A model generated the notes under the pieces. The model was not told where the DNA came from and made no database searches. It saw only the letters and a program-made list of their open reading frames with translations. A stretch of 64,000 bases of DNA. It comes from Paenibacillus sp. Soil766 (GTDB lineage: Bacteria > Bacillota > Bacilli > Paenibacillales > NBRC-103111). Position 1 is the stretch's first letter; each line of letters begins with the position of its first letter. Shown piece by piece: positions 18,761-29,200 of the stretch. The position numbers and the translations under genes were made by a program. The DNA lies in the NCBI RefSeq assembly GCF_001428105.1, contig NZ_LMSJ01000013.1:62001-126000 (forward strand). Reading direction: 5' to 3'.

Positions 18761-20164
18761 TTACTGTCTCCTTTTCTCCTGATACGCCGTACAATGCCGG
18801 ACAAAACGTTTAGCAGCCTCCACATTAGATGCAAAATGAACATGCGTGTATCCCGCCGTCAGAGTTGGCAGCGCGTAGCCGTCCTTGCCGGCCCCACGCA
18901 ACCCTTTTGTCTCGTAGGCATAAGGGCACTCGTCTTGATCAGGATTTACAGCGATCGTAGAATAATGGAACTCGTGCCCGCGGATCGTCTCTCCTTCCGC
19001 CAGAAGCGCACTGTCGCGCAACCCCTTCACCTCACGGTAGCCGAGTGCAGCCAGCGTTGATTCCATACGCACCTCAGCGGGAATGAGCCCAACCATTTCG
19101 TGCTTTTCGCCAGAACGATCAGTGATGGACCTGGTTAAATACATGTAACCGCCACATTCCGCAAAAACCGGAAGTCCCGCCTCCGCTCGCGTTTTTATGT
19201 CTTCACGGACATGACGGTTTTCCGAGAGCCGAGAGGCAAATTCTTCCGGAAAGCCGCCTCCGATATAGACCCCGGCGGCGTTATCAGGAACGGCTTCTCC
19301 CGCAAGCGGACTGAACAAACGGACACGAGCGCCCAAATGCTCGAGCAGCTCCAGGTTTTCAGGGTAGTAAAAGTTGAATGCTGCATCTTTCGCAACAGCG
19401 ATAATCGGTCTTGTTCCGGAAACGGCCATATCTGCGAACAATCGCTGTTCTGGCCAATCGAGCACGGGTGCTTCTCCTGCTAGCGCCAGTATGGCGTCAA
19501 GATCGATGCCCTTTTCGATCACATTGGCTGCATGCCTGAAGAGCGGTGCAAGTTCGCCTCGCTCAATAGCAGGCACGAGGCCAAGGTGCCGCTCCGGCAC
19601 CTGCAGCCCGTCGTCGCGGCAGAGCCAGCCGAGTACGGGGATACTGCATACTTGCTCGATTGCCGCTTTGACAAGCTTGTAATGCGCATCGCTGCCGCAT
19701 TTGTTGGCGATGACCCCGGCAATTCGTCTAGGACCCGCCAACTGCTGGAAGCCGAGCACAATCGCTGCCGCGGTTCTCGCCATGCTCTGTGCATTCACGA
19801 CAAGCAGAACAGGACAGTCCAGAAGCTCGGCGATTTCCGCCGTCGATCCTGCGTCGGATAGCGGGTCATTACCGTCAAACATGCCCATGACGCCTTCGAT
19901 GACGGACACATCAGCGTTTGCAGAGCCTCGTAAAAAGATTTCCTTCATCGTATTATGAGAAAGCATCCATGTATCGAGATTACGTGACTGCCTGCCTGAG
20001 ACGGCCGTATGATATGTCGGATCAATGTAGTCGGGGCCGCATTTGAAACCCTGCACCCGCAAGCCGCGCTGCTGCAAGGCGGCCATCAAACCGATCGTCA
20101 CCGTCGTCTTACCGGCACCACTTCCAATTCCGGCCACGACAAAACGGGGTCTGCGCTCACTCAT
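18761..20164 (-). CDS. cbiA: Cobyrinate a,c-diamide synthase
   Basis: This 467-residue cytosolic enzyme amidates the a and c side chains of cobyrinate with glutamine and ATP in cobalamin synthesis. The N-terminal P-loop GIGSGAGKTTVT (12-23) and FKCGPDYIDPTYH are characteristic of CobB/CbiA. The C-terminal glutamine amidotransferase domain has the Cys nucleophile in PVFAECGGYMYL and a late GYTHVHFASN histidine region. It is the last gene of the cobalamin block, and its ATG overlaps the TGA of the cobD remnant, with only a weak GGTGG binding site. Translation probably depends on coupling to that remnant. Confidence 0.95.
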   Translation of the reverse strand: MSERRPRFVVAGIGSGAGKTTVTIGLMAALQQRGLRVQGFKCGPDYIDPTYHTAVSGRQSRNLDTWMLSHNTMKEIFLRGSANADVSVIEGVMGMFDGNDPLSDAGSTAEIAELLDCPVLLVVNAQSMARTAAAIVLGFQQLAGPRRIAGVIANKCGSDAHYKLVKAAIEQVCSIPVLGWLCRDDGLQVPERHLGLVPAIERGELAPLFRHAANVIEKGIDLDAILALAGEAPVLDWPEQRLFADMAVSGTRPIIAVAKDAAFNFYYPENLELLEHLGARVRLFSPLAGEAVPDNAAGVYIGGGFPEEFASRLSENRHVREDIKTRAEAGLPVFAECGGYMYLTRSITDRSGEKHEMVGLIPAEVRMESTLAALGYREVKGLRDSALLAEGETIRGHEFHYSTIAVNPDQDECPYAYETKGLRGAGKDGYALPTLTAGYTHVHFASNVEAAKRFVRHCTAYQEKRRQ

Positions 20165-20306
20165 GCGCGTTCCACCGAACTTCCGAGGGACCGAAAGGGT
20201 TCATGTTCGAGGTGAAATCCAACCAGCCTTCCTCCGAGGAACTGAAAGCCTCAATTGCCGTCAACAAATCTCCTTCATGACCGTACCTTTTCAGTTCCAA
20301 TCGCAT
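20157..20306 (-). pseudogene. cobD: Truncated cobD: N-terminal 49 codons of L-threonine-O-3-phosphate decarboxylase
   Basis: The 49-residue open frame contains RYGHEGDLLTAIEAF and LDFTSNMNPFGPSEV, the hallmark N-terminus of CobD, a PLP enzyme of about 360 residues that makes aminopropanol phosphate. The rest of the enzyme, including the PLP lysine, is absent. After SEVRWNAHE the frame ends at a TGA overlapping the cbiA start (ATGAGTGA). An AGGAG site lies just before its ATG. This looks like an internal deletion that joined the start of cobD to cbiA and left a leader peptide able to couple cbiA translation. Confidence 0.78.
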
Positions 20307-20373
20307 TCTCTCCTATCCTATATTTAATAATGTGTAACTAATCAAGCCAATGATCAGATGTACAACGACGATT

Positions 20374-20404
20374 GAAAAAGGAGGAGCGAGAAACCAGCCC
20401 CTCC
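20374..20404 (-). terminator. Rho-independent terminator after the btuF-like gene
   Basis: Arms GGAGGGGC and GCTCCTCC (one mismatch) with a GGTTTCTC-type loop are followed by TTTTTC on the minus strand, ten bases past the btuF stop. It separates the transport genes from the cobD remnant and cbiA, which then need read-through or their own promoter. Confidence 0.78.
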
Positions 20405-20413
20405 CCCACTTAC

Positions 20414-21433
20414 CTATTTTTTATACAAGTCTGGATAGATCGCATTCGCGATGCCAAGCAGCGCTTGCGTGATCCGCGGACCTGGTCGGGAGAGTACGTC
20501 TCCGTTCAGACCGATGACTTGTTCGGTTTTAATTGCCGTAATATCTCTCCAGCCGGTGCGGCCGTGAATGAGATCTTCCAGCTTTTTGCCCTCTTTATCC
20601 ACCTTATCAAGCGTATAGATGATCACATCCGGATTGTCTTTGATAATCTTCTCTTCGTCGATCTGAATCCAGCCCTTTACGTCGGAAGCAATGTTCAGTC
20701 CGCCAGAAAGCGTAATGAGCTCGTTCATGAACTCACCGCTCCCCACCGTCCAACCAGGGGAAAATTCGATGTAAACCTTTTTCTTCTTCTCTAGTTTGAT
20801 AGTCGCCGCTACGTCGGTTACTTTCTTAATATCCGCTTTCATTTGCGCAACGAGTGCTTCAGCTTCCTTTTGTTTGTCGGTAATTCGTCCGAGAAACAGA
20901 ATCTCGTTAAGAACATCGTTAAGATTTTTCGGATCCGAGCAAATGACGTTAAGACCTAGCGTGCGAAGATTTTCGAGCGCTGTATCCTTAATGGAAATTC
21001 CCGTGACGACGAGATCAGCGCCAGTGGCCACGATCGCTTCCGCATTCGGCGTGGTGGTACTTCCGATCTTTGCCTTGCTTTCCACTTCCTTCGGAAAATT
21101 GTCGGACTTCGATACGCCTACGATCCGATCCGCTAAACCAAGCGCGAATAAAATTTCCGTCTCTGAGGGGGATGTGGACACTATCTTCTCCGGCGCTTTC
21201 ACAAACGTGATTTTCTTGCCAGTTGCGTCCGTTTCTGTCAGCGGATAGAGCGTCCTCTTGGCATTTTCAGCCGATGTTGATGCAGATTGGCTAGCATCCG
21301 TCACTGACGATGTCCCGCTAGACTTTGAGATTGAACTCGTGTTGTCGGACGATGAATTGTTATTGTTCGCTCCGCATGCAGCTAGTATTACGACAAGTAA
21401 GATAGATAACACGATAAGACTGATTTTTTTCAT
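20414..21433 (-). CDS. btuF: Cobalamin/corrinoid-binding lipoprotein, BtuF type
   Basis: This 339-residue lipoprotein has lipobox LAAC (Cys20 from the ATG at 21433; a GTG two codons earlier is possible). A Ser/Asn/Thr-rich linker leads to a Peripla_BP_2 fold with two lobes: ATGKKITFVKAPEKIVS at the start, GVSKSDNFP, TPNAEAIVATGADLVV in the middle and GWIQIDEEKIIKDNPDVII in the second lobe. The class includes siderophore and heme binders. Membership of the cobalamin block with btuC- and btuD-like genes makes corrinoid the likely ligand. The lipoprotein is separated from its permease and ATPase genes by about 8 kb within the same block. Confidence 0.85.
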   Translation of the reverse strand: MKKISLIVLSILLVVILAACGANNNNSSSDNTSSISKSSGTSSVTDASQSASTSAENAKRTLYPLTETDATGKKITFVKAPEKIVSTSPSETEILFALGLADRIVGVSKSDNFPKEVESKAKIGSTTTPNAEAIVATGADLVVTGISIKDTALENLRTLGLNVICSDPKNLNDVLNEILFLGRITDKQKEAEALVAQMKADIKKVTDVAATIKLEKKKKVYIEFSPGWTVGSGEFMNELITLSGGLNIASDVKGWIQIDEEKIIKDNPDVIIYTLDKVDKEGKKLEDLIHGRTGWRDITAIKTEQVIGLNGDVLSRPGPRITQALLGIANAIYPDLYKK

Positions 21434-21453
21434 TTCCACTGTTCCCTTTCAAA

Positions 21454-22293
21454 TTAGCTCATATGATTTGCAAAAAGTTGGGACATCTCATGTACCTTTC
21501 GTGGAGGTGTTCCTATCGTTGCACGAAGAGTACTGGGAAACCCATCCCAAATTTCAATTAACATTGGAGGTTCAAGCTCGGAAGGAAGCTCTGCTCGATT
21601 GTAATAGAACACATCGAGAGGATCACCTTCAAGAACCTTTCTTCCTTGGTCCATAACGATTACCCAATCGGCCCAAGAATAAGCCAGATTCATATCATGA
21701 GTTGCCATGACGATCGTCATTCCTTGGCCGTGGAGGCGGTTCAACTCATCGATGAACTGCCGTTCGGCATGACGATCCAAATAAGCCGTAGGTTCATCCA
21801 GCAGCAGCATTTCCGGTTCGAGTGCGACTACACCCGCCAACGCGACTCTTTTTTTAAGTCCCAAACTTAAATGATGAATGGGCAAATTCGCAACATGCTC
21901 AAGATGGAAGGTTCGCAGCATCTGTGAAGTCCGTTGTTGAATGACATCTTCGGACATCCCGGCATTGCGCATACCATAGCCTATATCCTCAATGGGCGTA
22001 GAGTGAATCAACTGATGTTCGGGATCTTGGAAGACGAGTCCGATTTGTTGGCGAAGCTGCTGCAGATCTTTGCGCTTGTAGCTGAGGGGTTCTCCCTTCC
22101 ATTGCAACATTCCGCTCATTGGCTGGACGATTCCGATTGAATGGAGAAAAAAGGTCGATTTCCCCGACCCATTATGGCCGATGATCGCGGTCCGCTTCCC
22201 TGTGGGGATGTTCATTTGCAGCTCCTGAAGCGCTTTGCGATCGGAACCGGGATATTGATAGCTCACTTCAAAAGCTGCCAAAATATGATTCAT
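21454..22293 (-). CDS. cbiO: Cobalt ECF transporter ATPase CbiO
   Basis: This 279-residue ABC ATPase powers Co2+ uptake through CbiM/N/Q. It has Walker A GHNGSGKST, the Q-loop LVFQDPEHQL, Walker B MLLLDEPTAYLD and the H-loop MATHD. The signature motif reads LSLGLKKRVALAG where CbiO proteins usually have LS-G-G/F-GQ-KKR; the Gln is replaced by Leu and the first Gly by Leu, which may reduce activity. The ATG at 22293 is chosen for AAAGGAG eight bases upstream. The gene overlaps the cbiQ end only if the earlier ATG is used. Confidence 0.92.
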   Translation of the reverse strand: MNHILAAFEVSYQYPGSDRKALQELQMNIPTGKRTAIIGHNGSGKSTFFLHSIGIVQPMSGMLQWKGEPLSYKRKDLQQLRQQIGLVFQDPEHQLIHSTPIEDIGYGMRNAGMSEDVIQQRTSQMLRTFHLEHVANLPIHHLSLGLKKRVALAGVVALEPEMLLLDEPTAYLDRHAERQFIDELNRLHGQGMTIVMATHDMNLAYSWADWVIVMDQGRKVLEGDPLDVFYYNRAELPSELEPPMLIEIWDGFPSTLRATIGTPPRKVHEMSQLFANHMS

Positions 22294-22307
22294 GTATAAA
22301 GCTCCTT

Positions 22308-23102
22308 TCATCTGTAAATGAGGTTAAGCAAAAGGAGCATACTGATGCCAATAAAAGATTCTATCCTATATCTGCGTAGTACCGCTTTATGGGAATAAGG
22401 CGCTAACCGCAGTTCACCAGCGAAGCCCCTTGCTGTCAAGCCTTGATTAAGCTCATCATAACGCTGTATCGTTTTAACAATGAGTCTCGAGATGAGAATC
22501 GAACTGTCTCGCAGCCTGCTCCGAAATCCAGTCTGTCCTCCTCTTGCGGTTTGGGCCGTATAGATCATCGTGGAGGTTTCCATAAGTATGAAAAGAAAAC
22601 GATACATAATTAACATGAGCTCGATCAACAACGGATGGATTTTAAGCTTGTTCATAAGCTGAAAGAGCTCAGACATCGGGGTAGTCATTACTATGAAAGT
22701 AACACAGGATGAGCAAGCCGCAATTTGAACCCCTAACGACAACCCTCTGTGAATACCTGTTGACGTCATATAGATGGACCAATTATGAAAAGTCGCAATA
22801 ACATAATGATCAGGCAACATAAGGGTATCATTGGACACAGCATGACTGATTTCAAGAATGATGGCTGGCAAGCTCGCCGCATAAAATAAGAAAGGAACGA
22901 TGATCAGCTTTGAGTAAATTTTAAAGGGAATTCTGGCGTGAACAACGGTCCAGTACATCATCCAACAAAAAATCACAGCCTGAAACACTGCATTGGAAAA
23001 ATATGTCATTATAAGCATGATGACTGCAAAACCGGTCTTCCAGACTGCGGATTCATTCCTAAGCTGATTGGAATATGAATAAGAATCGATCAGCTTAATC
23101 AT
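22308..23102 (-). CDS. cbiQ: Cobalt ECF transporter transmembrane subunit CbiQ
   Basis: This 264-residue T-component has about five or six transmembrane segments. Two Ala-Arg-Gly signatures, TARGGQTGF and LTARGFAGE, form the coupling helices that contact the CbiO ATPase, as known for the family. The gene overlaps cbiN by eight bases and precedes cbiO closely. Confidence 0.92.
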   Translation of the reverse strand: MIKLIDSYSYSNQLRNESAVWKTGFAVIMLIMTYFSNAVFQAVIFCWMMYWTVVHARIPFKIYSKLIIVPFLFYAASLPAIILEISHAVSNDTLMLPDHYVIATFHNWSIYMTSTGIHRGLSLGVQIAACSSCVTFIVMTTPMSELFQLMNKLKIHPLLIELMLIMYRFLFILMETSTMIYTAQTARGGQTGFRSRLRDSSILISRLIVKTIQRYDELNQGLTARGFAGELRLAPYSHKAVLRRYRIESFIGISMLLLLNLIYR

Positions 23103-23382
23103 CGGATCGGGATGATGTAGCCGATCCCTTGAACTTTCCTAACACATACCCAATAAAGCCCGCGCCTAGCGCTGCTTGCAACGCGAACATCATACTTTCT
23201 GTCTCCGCGGGTAGAGAAAGGAATGACTCGAACCATGGCTGATAAGAAGGCTGTAACTCGGCAATCATTTGTTCACCTGCCCCATCGGCTCCACCGAAGT
23301 CACCGTTAATCATTAGCAGTGGAATAACAATCATAAGCGCAATGATAATTAGGAACGTGATCGTCATTGTACGAGTTTTCAT
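23095..23382 (-). CDS. cbiN: Cobalt ECF transporter auxiliary subunit CbiN
   Basis: This 95-residue protein has an N-terminal transmembrane helix (about 6-24), an extracytoplasmic loop with [14 protein letters not shown] and a C-terminal helix (about 62-82), the standard two-helix layout of CbiN. CbiN assists loading of Co2+ on CbiM. Its ATG overlaps the cbiM stop in an ATGA arrangement. Confidence 0.92.
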   Translation of the reverse strand: MKTRTMTITFLIIIALMIVIPLLMINGDFGGADGAGEQMIAELQPSYQPWFESFLSLPAETESMMFALQAALGAGFIGYVLGKFKGSATSSRSDD

Positions 23383-24155
23383 TTCGTTTCAATCCCTTTC
23401 ATATGTTTTTGTAAGAACTGGATCTCTTTCGAATTGTACGAGCTCAACCATTTCCAGATCATCACGGTCAGCAGTCCCTCAATAACCGCAAGCGGTATTT
23501 GCGTAACCGCGAAGATACTACCGAATTTAGCTACCGAAGTTAAAAATCCACCGTCTTCCGCAGGGAATGCCAACGATAGCTGGATAGTAGTACACATGTA
23601 AGTAGATAAATCGGCAAGCGCTGCAGCAGCAAATATGGCGAAGAGCTGCTTCTTTGTCGAATGGATGAGCCCTTTGTAAACAAAATAGCCAACGATAGGT
23701 CCAACAACAGCCATAGAAAATGCATTAGCTCCAAGTGTTGTCAAGCCACCATGTGCGAGTAGCAACGCTTGGAACAGCAATACGATGGAGCCCAACACAC
23801 TCATTGCAAACGGTCCGAACATGATGGCTCCTAAACCTGTACCTGTCGGGTGCGAACTGCTGCCGGTTACGGAAGGGATCTTGAGTGCGGATAACACGAA
23901 AGTAAACGCTCCTGCCAATCCGAGCATCAGCTTTAATTCGGGAGCTTCTTTGGTAATACGAATCAGTGAACGCAAACCGACAATAAAAAATGGAATAAAT
24001 ACCACCCACCAGAATATGGCCCAACCAATGGGGAGAAAGCCTTCCATGATATGCATGGCATAGGCGGATTCGGGGTCATTTAGAAATAAATACAGTGAGA
24101 ACACCAGTATGAGAAAAAATACAGATCCGTAACGCTTAAGATACGTTCGTTGCAT
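23379..24155 (-). CDS. cbiM: Cobalt ECF transporter substrate-binding membrane subunit CbiM
   Basis: This 258-residue protein has about seven transmembrane segments. The mature N-terminus after an AYA signal cleavage site would be MHIMEGFLP, whose Met-His pair binds the metal in this family. Other marks are [17 protein letters not shown] and [20 protein letters not shown]. The ATG at 24155 follows GGAGG; the longer open frame to 24233 runs into the chelatase gene. The gene is 68 bases after the chelatase gene and overlaps cbiN. Confidence 0.93.
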   Translation of the reverse strand: MQRTYLKRYGSVFFLILVFSLYLFLNDPESAYAMHIMEGFLPIGWAIFWWVVFIPFFIVGLRSLIRITKEAPELKLMLGLAGAFTFVLSALKIPSVTGSSSHPTGTGLGAIMFGPFAMSVLGSIVLLFQALLLAHGGLTTLGANAFSMAVVGPIVGYFVYKGLIHSTKKQLFAIFAAAALADLSTYMCTTIQLSLAFPAEDGGFLTSVAKFGSIFAVTQIPLAVIEGLLTVMIWKWLSSYNSKEIQFLQKHMKGIETK

Positions 24156-24223
24156 CTTTAATCCAGCCTCCAGTATGATAATAAGTCGCTCAAGGCTCAA
24201 CTCCAGGAATATCGAAAACCGAT

Positions 24224-26278
24224 TTACACACACTTCAAATCGTCAAGTCGTACATAAGATGCTTTCATTGTGCTGGCGATCAAGCGTGCCAAGCCTAGCC
24301 GAATACGTCCATTCTCCGTATCGATGATTGTTGCACAGAAGTCTTCCTGAGCGATCTTTTCAGCTAAATGTAAAGCGGCCTCGAGTGAGGTTTCGTGATT
24401 TACCGAATGGCTTGATCTGCTCACTTTGCCATCGGTAAATACAAAAATGCTGGATTGGAACGATGGCTCTCTCTTGCCCCATCGTTGTAACAGCTCTAGA
24501 CACGTTCGTAAGCCCTTGGCTAGAGGGGTTGTTCCACCATTGCGAAGCTGTTCCAGTGCGTGCTTCGCTTGCTTGACGCTTTTTGTCGGAGGAAGCAGAA
24601 CTTCAGCTTTTCCGTTACGAAAGCTGACAATTCCAAAAACATACCGTTTGGGGTATGCCTTCTGAATCATTGACAATATCGCAGCTTTGGCTTGCTTCAT
24701 CTGCATGTAGCTAGACATCGAGCCACTCGCGTCTATCGCATAGAGCTGGAACTGTTTATGCTGAAGAATGAATGTCTTCTTGTATAAATGCTCCCGCCCT
24801 AGCTTGATCTTGCAATGGTTTTCGCTCTTGTTCTGCAGTTTTGGCTGAAAAATAGCGGCTGCTAACGTCTTCTGCCAATCGAAACGGACTGATGTATCAA
24901 GCTTTCCACCAGCAAACGATTGAGAACGCAAATATCGGCCACGTAAGGGATGGTTCACACCATTGGCACGTGTGCGAGTACGCCCCCCTCCGAAGTTACG
25001 ACTAGCGATTGGGCTAGTTTTAGTGCTAACTTGATCAAGGGCAGCGTCTTTGATGCGGAACAAGCTATCAATCGGCAGTAGCTGCTCATCGATCGGTGCT
25101 GGAATAGAAGGCCCCTGCCCCTCATTTGTCTCTACTTGTGGCTGGCTCGCAGTCTCGCTTTCGGTATAAGAAGGAGTCGCATTATTCGCAGCATTCTGCC
25201 CAGATTGTCCAGAATCTCCGTTATTCGGATTCCCATTGTCATTGTTGCGCGACGACTCATCCCCGCTATAATCTTCAGGGGGCGAGTCGTCGGGATCTGG
25301 CTGCCACTGCTCCGTGCTACGATGGTACAGCACTAAAGGAGCAGCGTCATTGACATCCGCTACTGTGACACTTGGATGATTCCGATATGCGGCAAGCGCC
25401 TTAGCTGCTTCACACAGGACGAGATCCGCTCGTACCCCTTCTGTTCCAGCTTGAATACAGATTCGGGCGATTTGCTCCAACCTAGTTTGCGGCAATTCAA
25501 CATCGGGTAGCTTGATTCTTGCGGAAGAAAGCTGCTCACCAACAGCTTTCTCTTGCACCTCCCACTGTCGGATGAATTGTTCTGGATTTGCTTCAAATTG
25601 CATCCGTCTGCTCATGATCGAAGTCCGGGCTTCGATATCTTTCGGCGTGATTACTGGTACAGACAAGCCGAATCGGTCGACCAGCTGAGGCCGCAATTCA
25701 CCTTCTTCCGGGTTCATCGTGCCGACCAGAATGAAGCGCGCCGGATGCGATACAGAAAAGCCTTCACGCTCTACATGATTCCAACCTGAAGCGGCTGCAT
25801 CGAGCAGCGCATCTATCAGATGATCTGGCAACAGGTTGATTTCATCTACATACAATATGCCACGATGAGCTTGTGCCAGCAGACCGGGCTGGAAGGTGTA
25901 AATTCCATTCCGGAGTGCTGCCTCCATATTCAGATGACCGCTTAGCCTATCTTCCGTAGCCGAAAGCGGCAACTCAACGAACGGAGCTTCTGCATACTCC
26001 ACCGGTCCATCCCATTTTTCCCCTTTGCAATGTGGGCAAAATTCAAAGGGCATAGCCGGATCGCAATGTGATGAGCAACCCGGTACAAAAGGAACGAGCG
26101 GCATTAACTTGCGCAGAGCGCGAACAGCAGTTGACTTCGCATTGCCACGCTCTCCTTGAATGAGCACACCGCCTACTTGAATCGAAACTGTATTAAGTAG
26201 CAGCGACAGCTTGACGGCATCTTGACCCACAATGGCATGAAACGGATAGGAATGGCGCTTTGTATTAAGATTCCCCAT
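24224..26278 (-). CDS. Magnesium/cobalt chelatase ChlI-ChlD fusion-type subunit (AAA+ and VWA)
   Basis: The product of 684 residues starts at the ATG at 26278 (AGAGGG upstream), overlapping the cobN end by 14 bases. The AAA+ module (about 1-330) has Walker [10 protein letters not shown] (42-50), Walker [12 protein letters not shown] and arginine-finger regions. A linker rich in Asn, Ser, Pro and Asp follows (about 335-400). The C-terminal von Willebrand A domain has a MIDAS motif DASGSMSSY (Asp516) and GTTPLAKGL. These are the ATPase and adaptor parts of a chelatase whose large subunit is CobN. They drive metal insertion into a tetrapyrrole, here presumably Co2+ into a corrin. Confidence 0.9.
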   Translation of the reverse strand: MGNLNTKRHSYPFHAIVGQDAVKLSLLLNTVSIQVGGVLIQGERGNAKSTAVRALRKLMPLVPFVPGCSSHCDPAMPFEFCPHCKGEKWDGPVEYAEAPFVELPLSATEDRLSGHLNMEAALRNGIYTFQPGLLAQAHRGILYVDEINLLPDHLIDALLDAAASGWNHVEREGFSVSHPARFILVGTMNPEEGELRPQLVDRFGLSVPVITPKDIEARTSIMSRRMQFEANPEQFIRQWEVQEKAVGEQLSSARIKLPDVELPQTRLEQIARICIQAGTEGVRADLVLCEAAKALAAYRNHPSVTVADVNDAAPLVLYHRSTEQWQPDPDDSPPEDYSGDESSRNNDNGNPNNGDSGQSGQNAANNATPSYTESETASQPQVETNEGQGPSIPAPIDEQLLPIDSLFRIKDAALDQVSTKTSPIASRNFGGGRTRTRANGVNHPLRGRYLRSQSFAGGKLDTSVRFDWQKTLAAAIFQPKLQNKSENHCKIKLGREHLYKKTFILQHKQFQLYAIDASGSMSSYMQMKQAKAAILSMIQKAYPKRYVFGIVSFRNGKAEVLLPPTKSVKQAKHALEQLRNGGTTPLAKGLRTCLELLQRWGKREPSFQSSIFVFTDGKVSRSSHSVNHETSLEAALHLAEKIAQEDFCATIIDTENGRIRLGLARLIASTMKASYVRLDDLKCV

Positions 26279-29200
26279 CGGTATTCCCTCTTTCTTCAAG
26301 AAACTCTTCCACCTGCAGCAGCGAGTCCATTAGACCCTCGATCGTCTGAGGATTAGGGGACTCCCACATCTTACGCTGCGCCGCCTCCAGCAACCGTTCC
26401 GCGATTTCCTTGAGCGCCCACGGGTTCGATTGCTGCAAAAACTCACGGTTTTGTTGATTCAGGATGTATTCTTCAGACAGCTTCTCATACATCCAATCCT
26501 CAATAACATGTGCAGTAGCATCATAGCCGAACAAGAAATCTGTCGTATTGGCCATTTCGACAGCACCTTTATATCCATGACGACGCGCTGATTCGAGCCA
26601 TTTTGGATTGACAACCCGGCTTCGGAACACCCGCATCGCTTCCTCTGTGATGTCCCGCACTTTAGGCATTGATGGGTTAGAAGTGTCACCGAAGTACATT
26701 TTCGGATTATTTCCTGTGAGCGAGCGTATCGTGGCAATCATGCCGCCATGCTCTTGGAAATAGTCATCGCTGTCGAAGATGTCATGTTCACGGTTATCTT
26801 GGTTTTTAGTCGCAATTTGAACATGGCTGAGGCGATGTTTGAATTCAGTCGGAGCAGGCGTGCCATACTGCGTGCTTGTGTAAGCATAACTGGACCAATT
26901 CATAAATACTTCGGCGATTTCGTGTTCCGTCTCCCAATTACCACTTTCGATCAAGGAAAGCAAACCTGCACCATAAGTTCCCGGCTTGCTACCGAAAATT
27001 CGATACTGCGAAGATTCGTGCGCTGCGGATGCTTCCATACCCAACTGCAACTTCTCGGTCGCTTCTTCTCGTATATGCTTGCGCAGCGGATTCATTTCAT
27101 CCGGCTCATCTAGCTCACTAACGAGCTTGACAGCATCATCGATCATGCGAACAATATGTGGGAATGCATCTCGGAAAAATCCGCTGATCCTCACGGTCAC
27201 ATCAACCCTAGGCCTTCCAAGCTCTTCTAGTGATATGACCTCAAGTCCCATTACACGACCGTTTGAAGGCTGCCATACTGGACGAACGCCCATTAACGCA
27301 TAAATCTGAGCGATATCGTCGCCACGCGTTCGCATAGCCGATGTACCCCAAACGATAATAGCTACCGTCTTCGGATATTCATTCTCTTCATCCACATAAC
27401 GTTGAATGAGCTCATCAGCTAATTGGAGACCAATTCTCCATGAACTCGTAGAAGGTAATGCTTGCGGATCGACTGAATAGAAATTACGTCCTGTCGGCAA
27501 AATATCCGCCATCCCTCGGGTCGGCGCTCCGCTCGGACCTGCTGGAACGAAGCCGCCATTCAAACCGACAAGCAAGTTACCAATCTCCTCTGGTATGCGC
27601 AATAGACGAGGTATTAGCGAATCCACGACATACGAAGTTACCGATTGAATAACAGGATGAACGCGAACTTCATCAGGGATTTGAGCTTCCACGCTGAGTC
27701 CCTCAGCGTTTATTTTTAACACCTGCGCGAGTTCGCTTGTTCGAATGATTTGTTGAATGATGAGACGAGAAATCTGTTCAATCGCTTCCTTCATGTCTCG
27801 GACACGAGGAGCAAACTTCTTTTGGAAACCGGCAAATGACGCTAAATACCTTGGGACTTCCCCTTGCCAAGTCTCTCCAAGCTCGCTCTGCATCGCCGTC
27901 CATTTGAGATTCAAGCTTTCAGCGACAGCGCTAGGTAACCCTGAAATATCCCCATTTGGATGCTGTACTAGTGAATAAAGCAAATCAACCCATGCTGCCT
28001 CCGACTTTGGAGTCTCCCCAAGAATATGGAGTCCATCCCTAATCTGTGCTTCTTTGAGTTCACAAAGATAGCCGTCAAGATTTTTCAGAAAAAGGCTGAG
28101 TTCCGCGTATTCCGTTGGGAGTTCCGCCTGATGTAAATCCTGATCGAGCTGTGCTTGCTTTATTGTCTTCCAAAGTTCTTCTTGAATGTAGGGAAGCTTC
28201 TTCGGATCGAGCAATTGCACTTGGTAATACTCTTCGAGTAACAACTCGATTCGGCTCAGCTCACCATAAGTGTCGGCTGTGGTAATTACAGGCACCATAT
28301 GATCAATAATCGTGGCATGGGTGCGCCGCTTGGCTTGTGTCCCTTCACCTGGATTGTTGATGATATACGGATAGAAATTCGGGAGATCGTCGAGAACAAC
28401 TTCTGGATAACAATTCTCCGAAAGTCCGATGCCTTTACCCGGAAGCCACTCCAGCGTTCCATGCTTCCCAAGATGGACGACCGCGTCTGCCCCAAACGTA
28501 TCTCGCAACCACCGATAATAGCTAATGTAATGGTGGGTCGGCACAAGATCAGGACTATGATAAATGGCGGAGGGATTATCGCTGAATCCGCGAGGAGGCT
28601 GCAAGCCGACGAATATATGTCCGAATCGGACACCCGGAATAATCACATGATCCTCATATACAAAAATATCTCCGGGAGGTCGGCCCCAAGCTTCCTGTAC
28701 CTTGTGCCGCGCCTTTTCACTAATCTGCTCCCAATTGCCAGCATAGTGAGACACAGGAAGACGACCATGAGCCGTTGCAAGCTGCTCCTCGGTCAAATAA
28801 TCGCGATCATTGCTGCAAGTCGCGATAATCAAATGCGCCAGCTCATCGCCTGTTCGCGGAAGATGCTCAGGATCACCTAGATCGTAACCGGCTTCTGCCA
28901 TCGCACGCATGGTGGCAACGATCGAATTGAGCGAATCCATTCCGACCGCATTGCCTATCCGTGAATTTTTCGATGGAGAATTGTTCAGCAGGAATGCAAC
29001 ACGTTTATCCCAATTAGCCTTCTTGCCCAGACTGGACCACTTGATGGCAAGCCGAGCTATGTACCCCGTACGGCTGCGATCTGCAGCATATTTGCGAATT
29101 GATGTCTTCAGCACCGGATCCTCTTGCTCGACTTCCTTGAAGCTGATCGGCACTGTGATGATGCGTCCATCAAACTCCGGGAGCGCAACGTTCATCGCGA

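Noticed and set aside
18761-20327. Several plus- and minus-strand frames within cbiA
   Set aside because: They overlap the P-loop and amidotransferase motifs of cbiA and show no family features.
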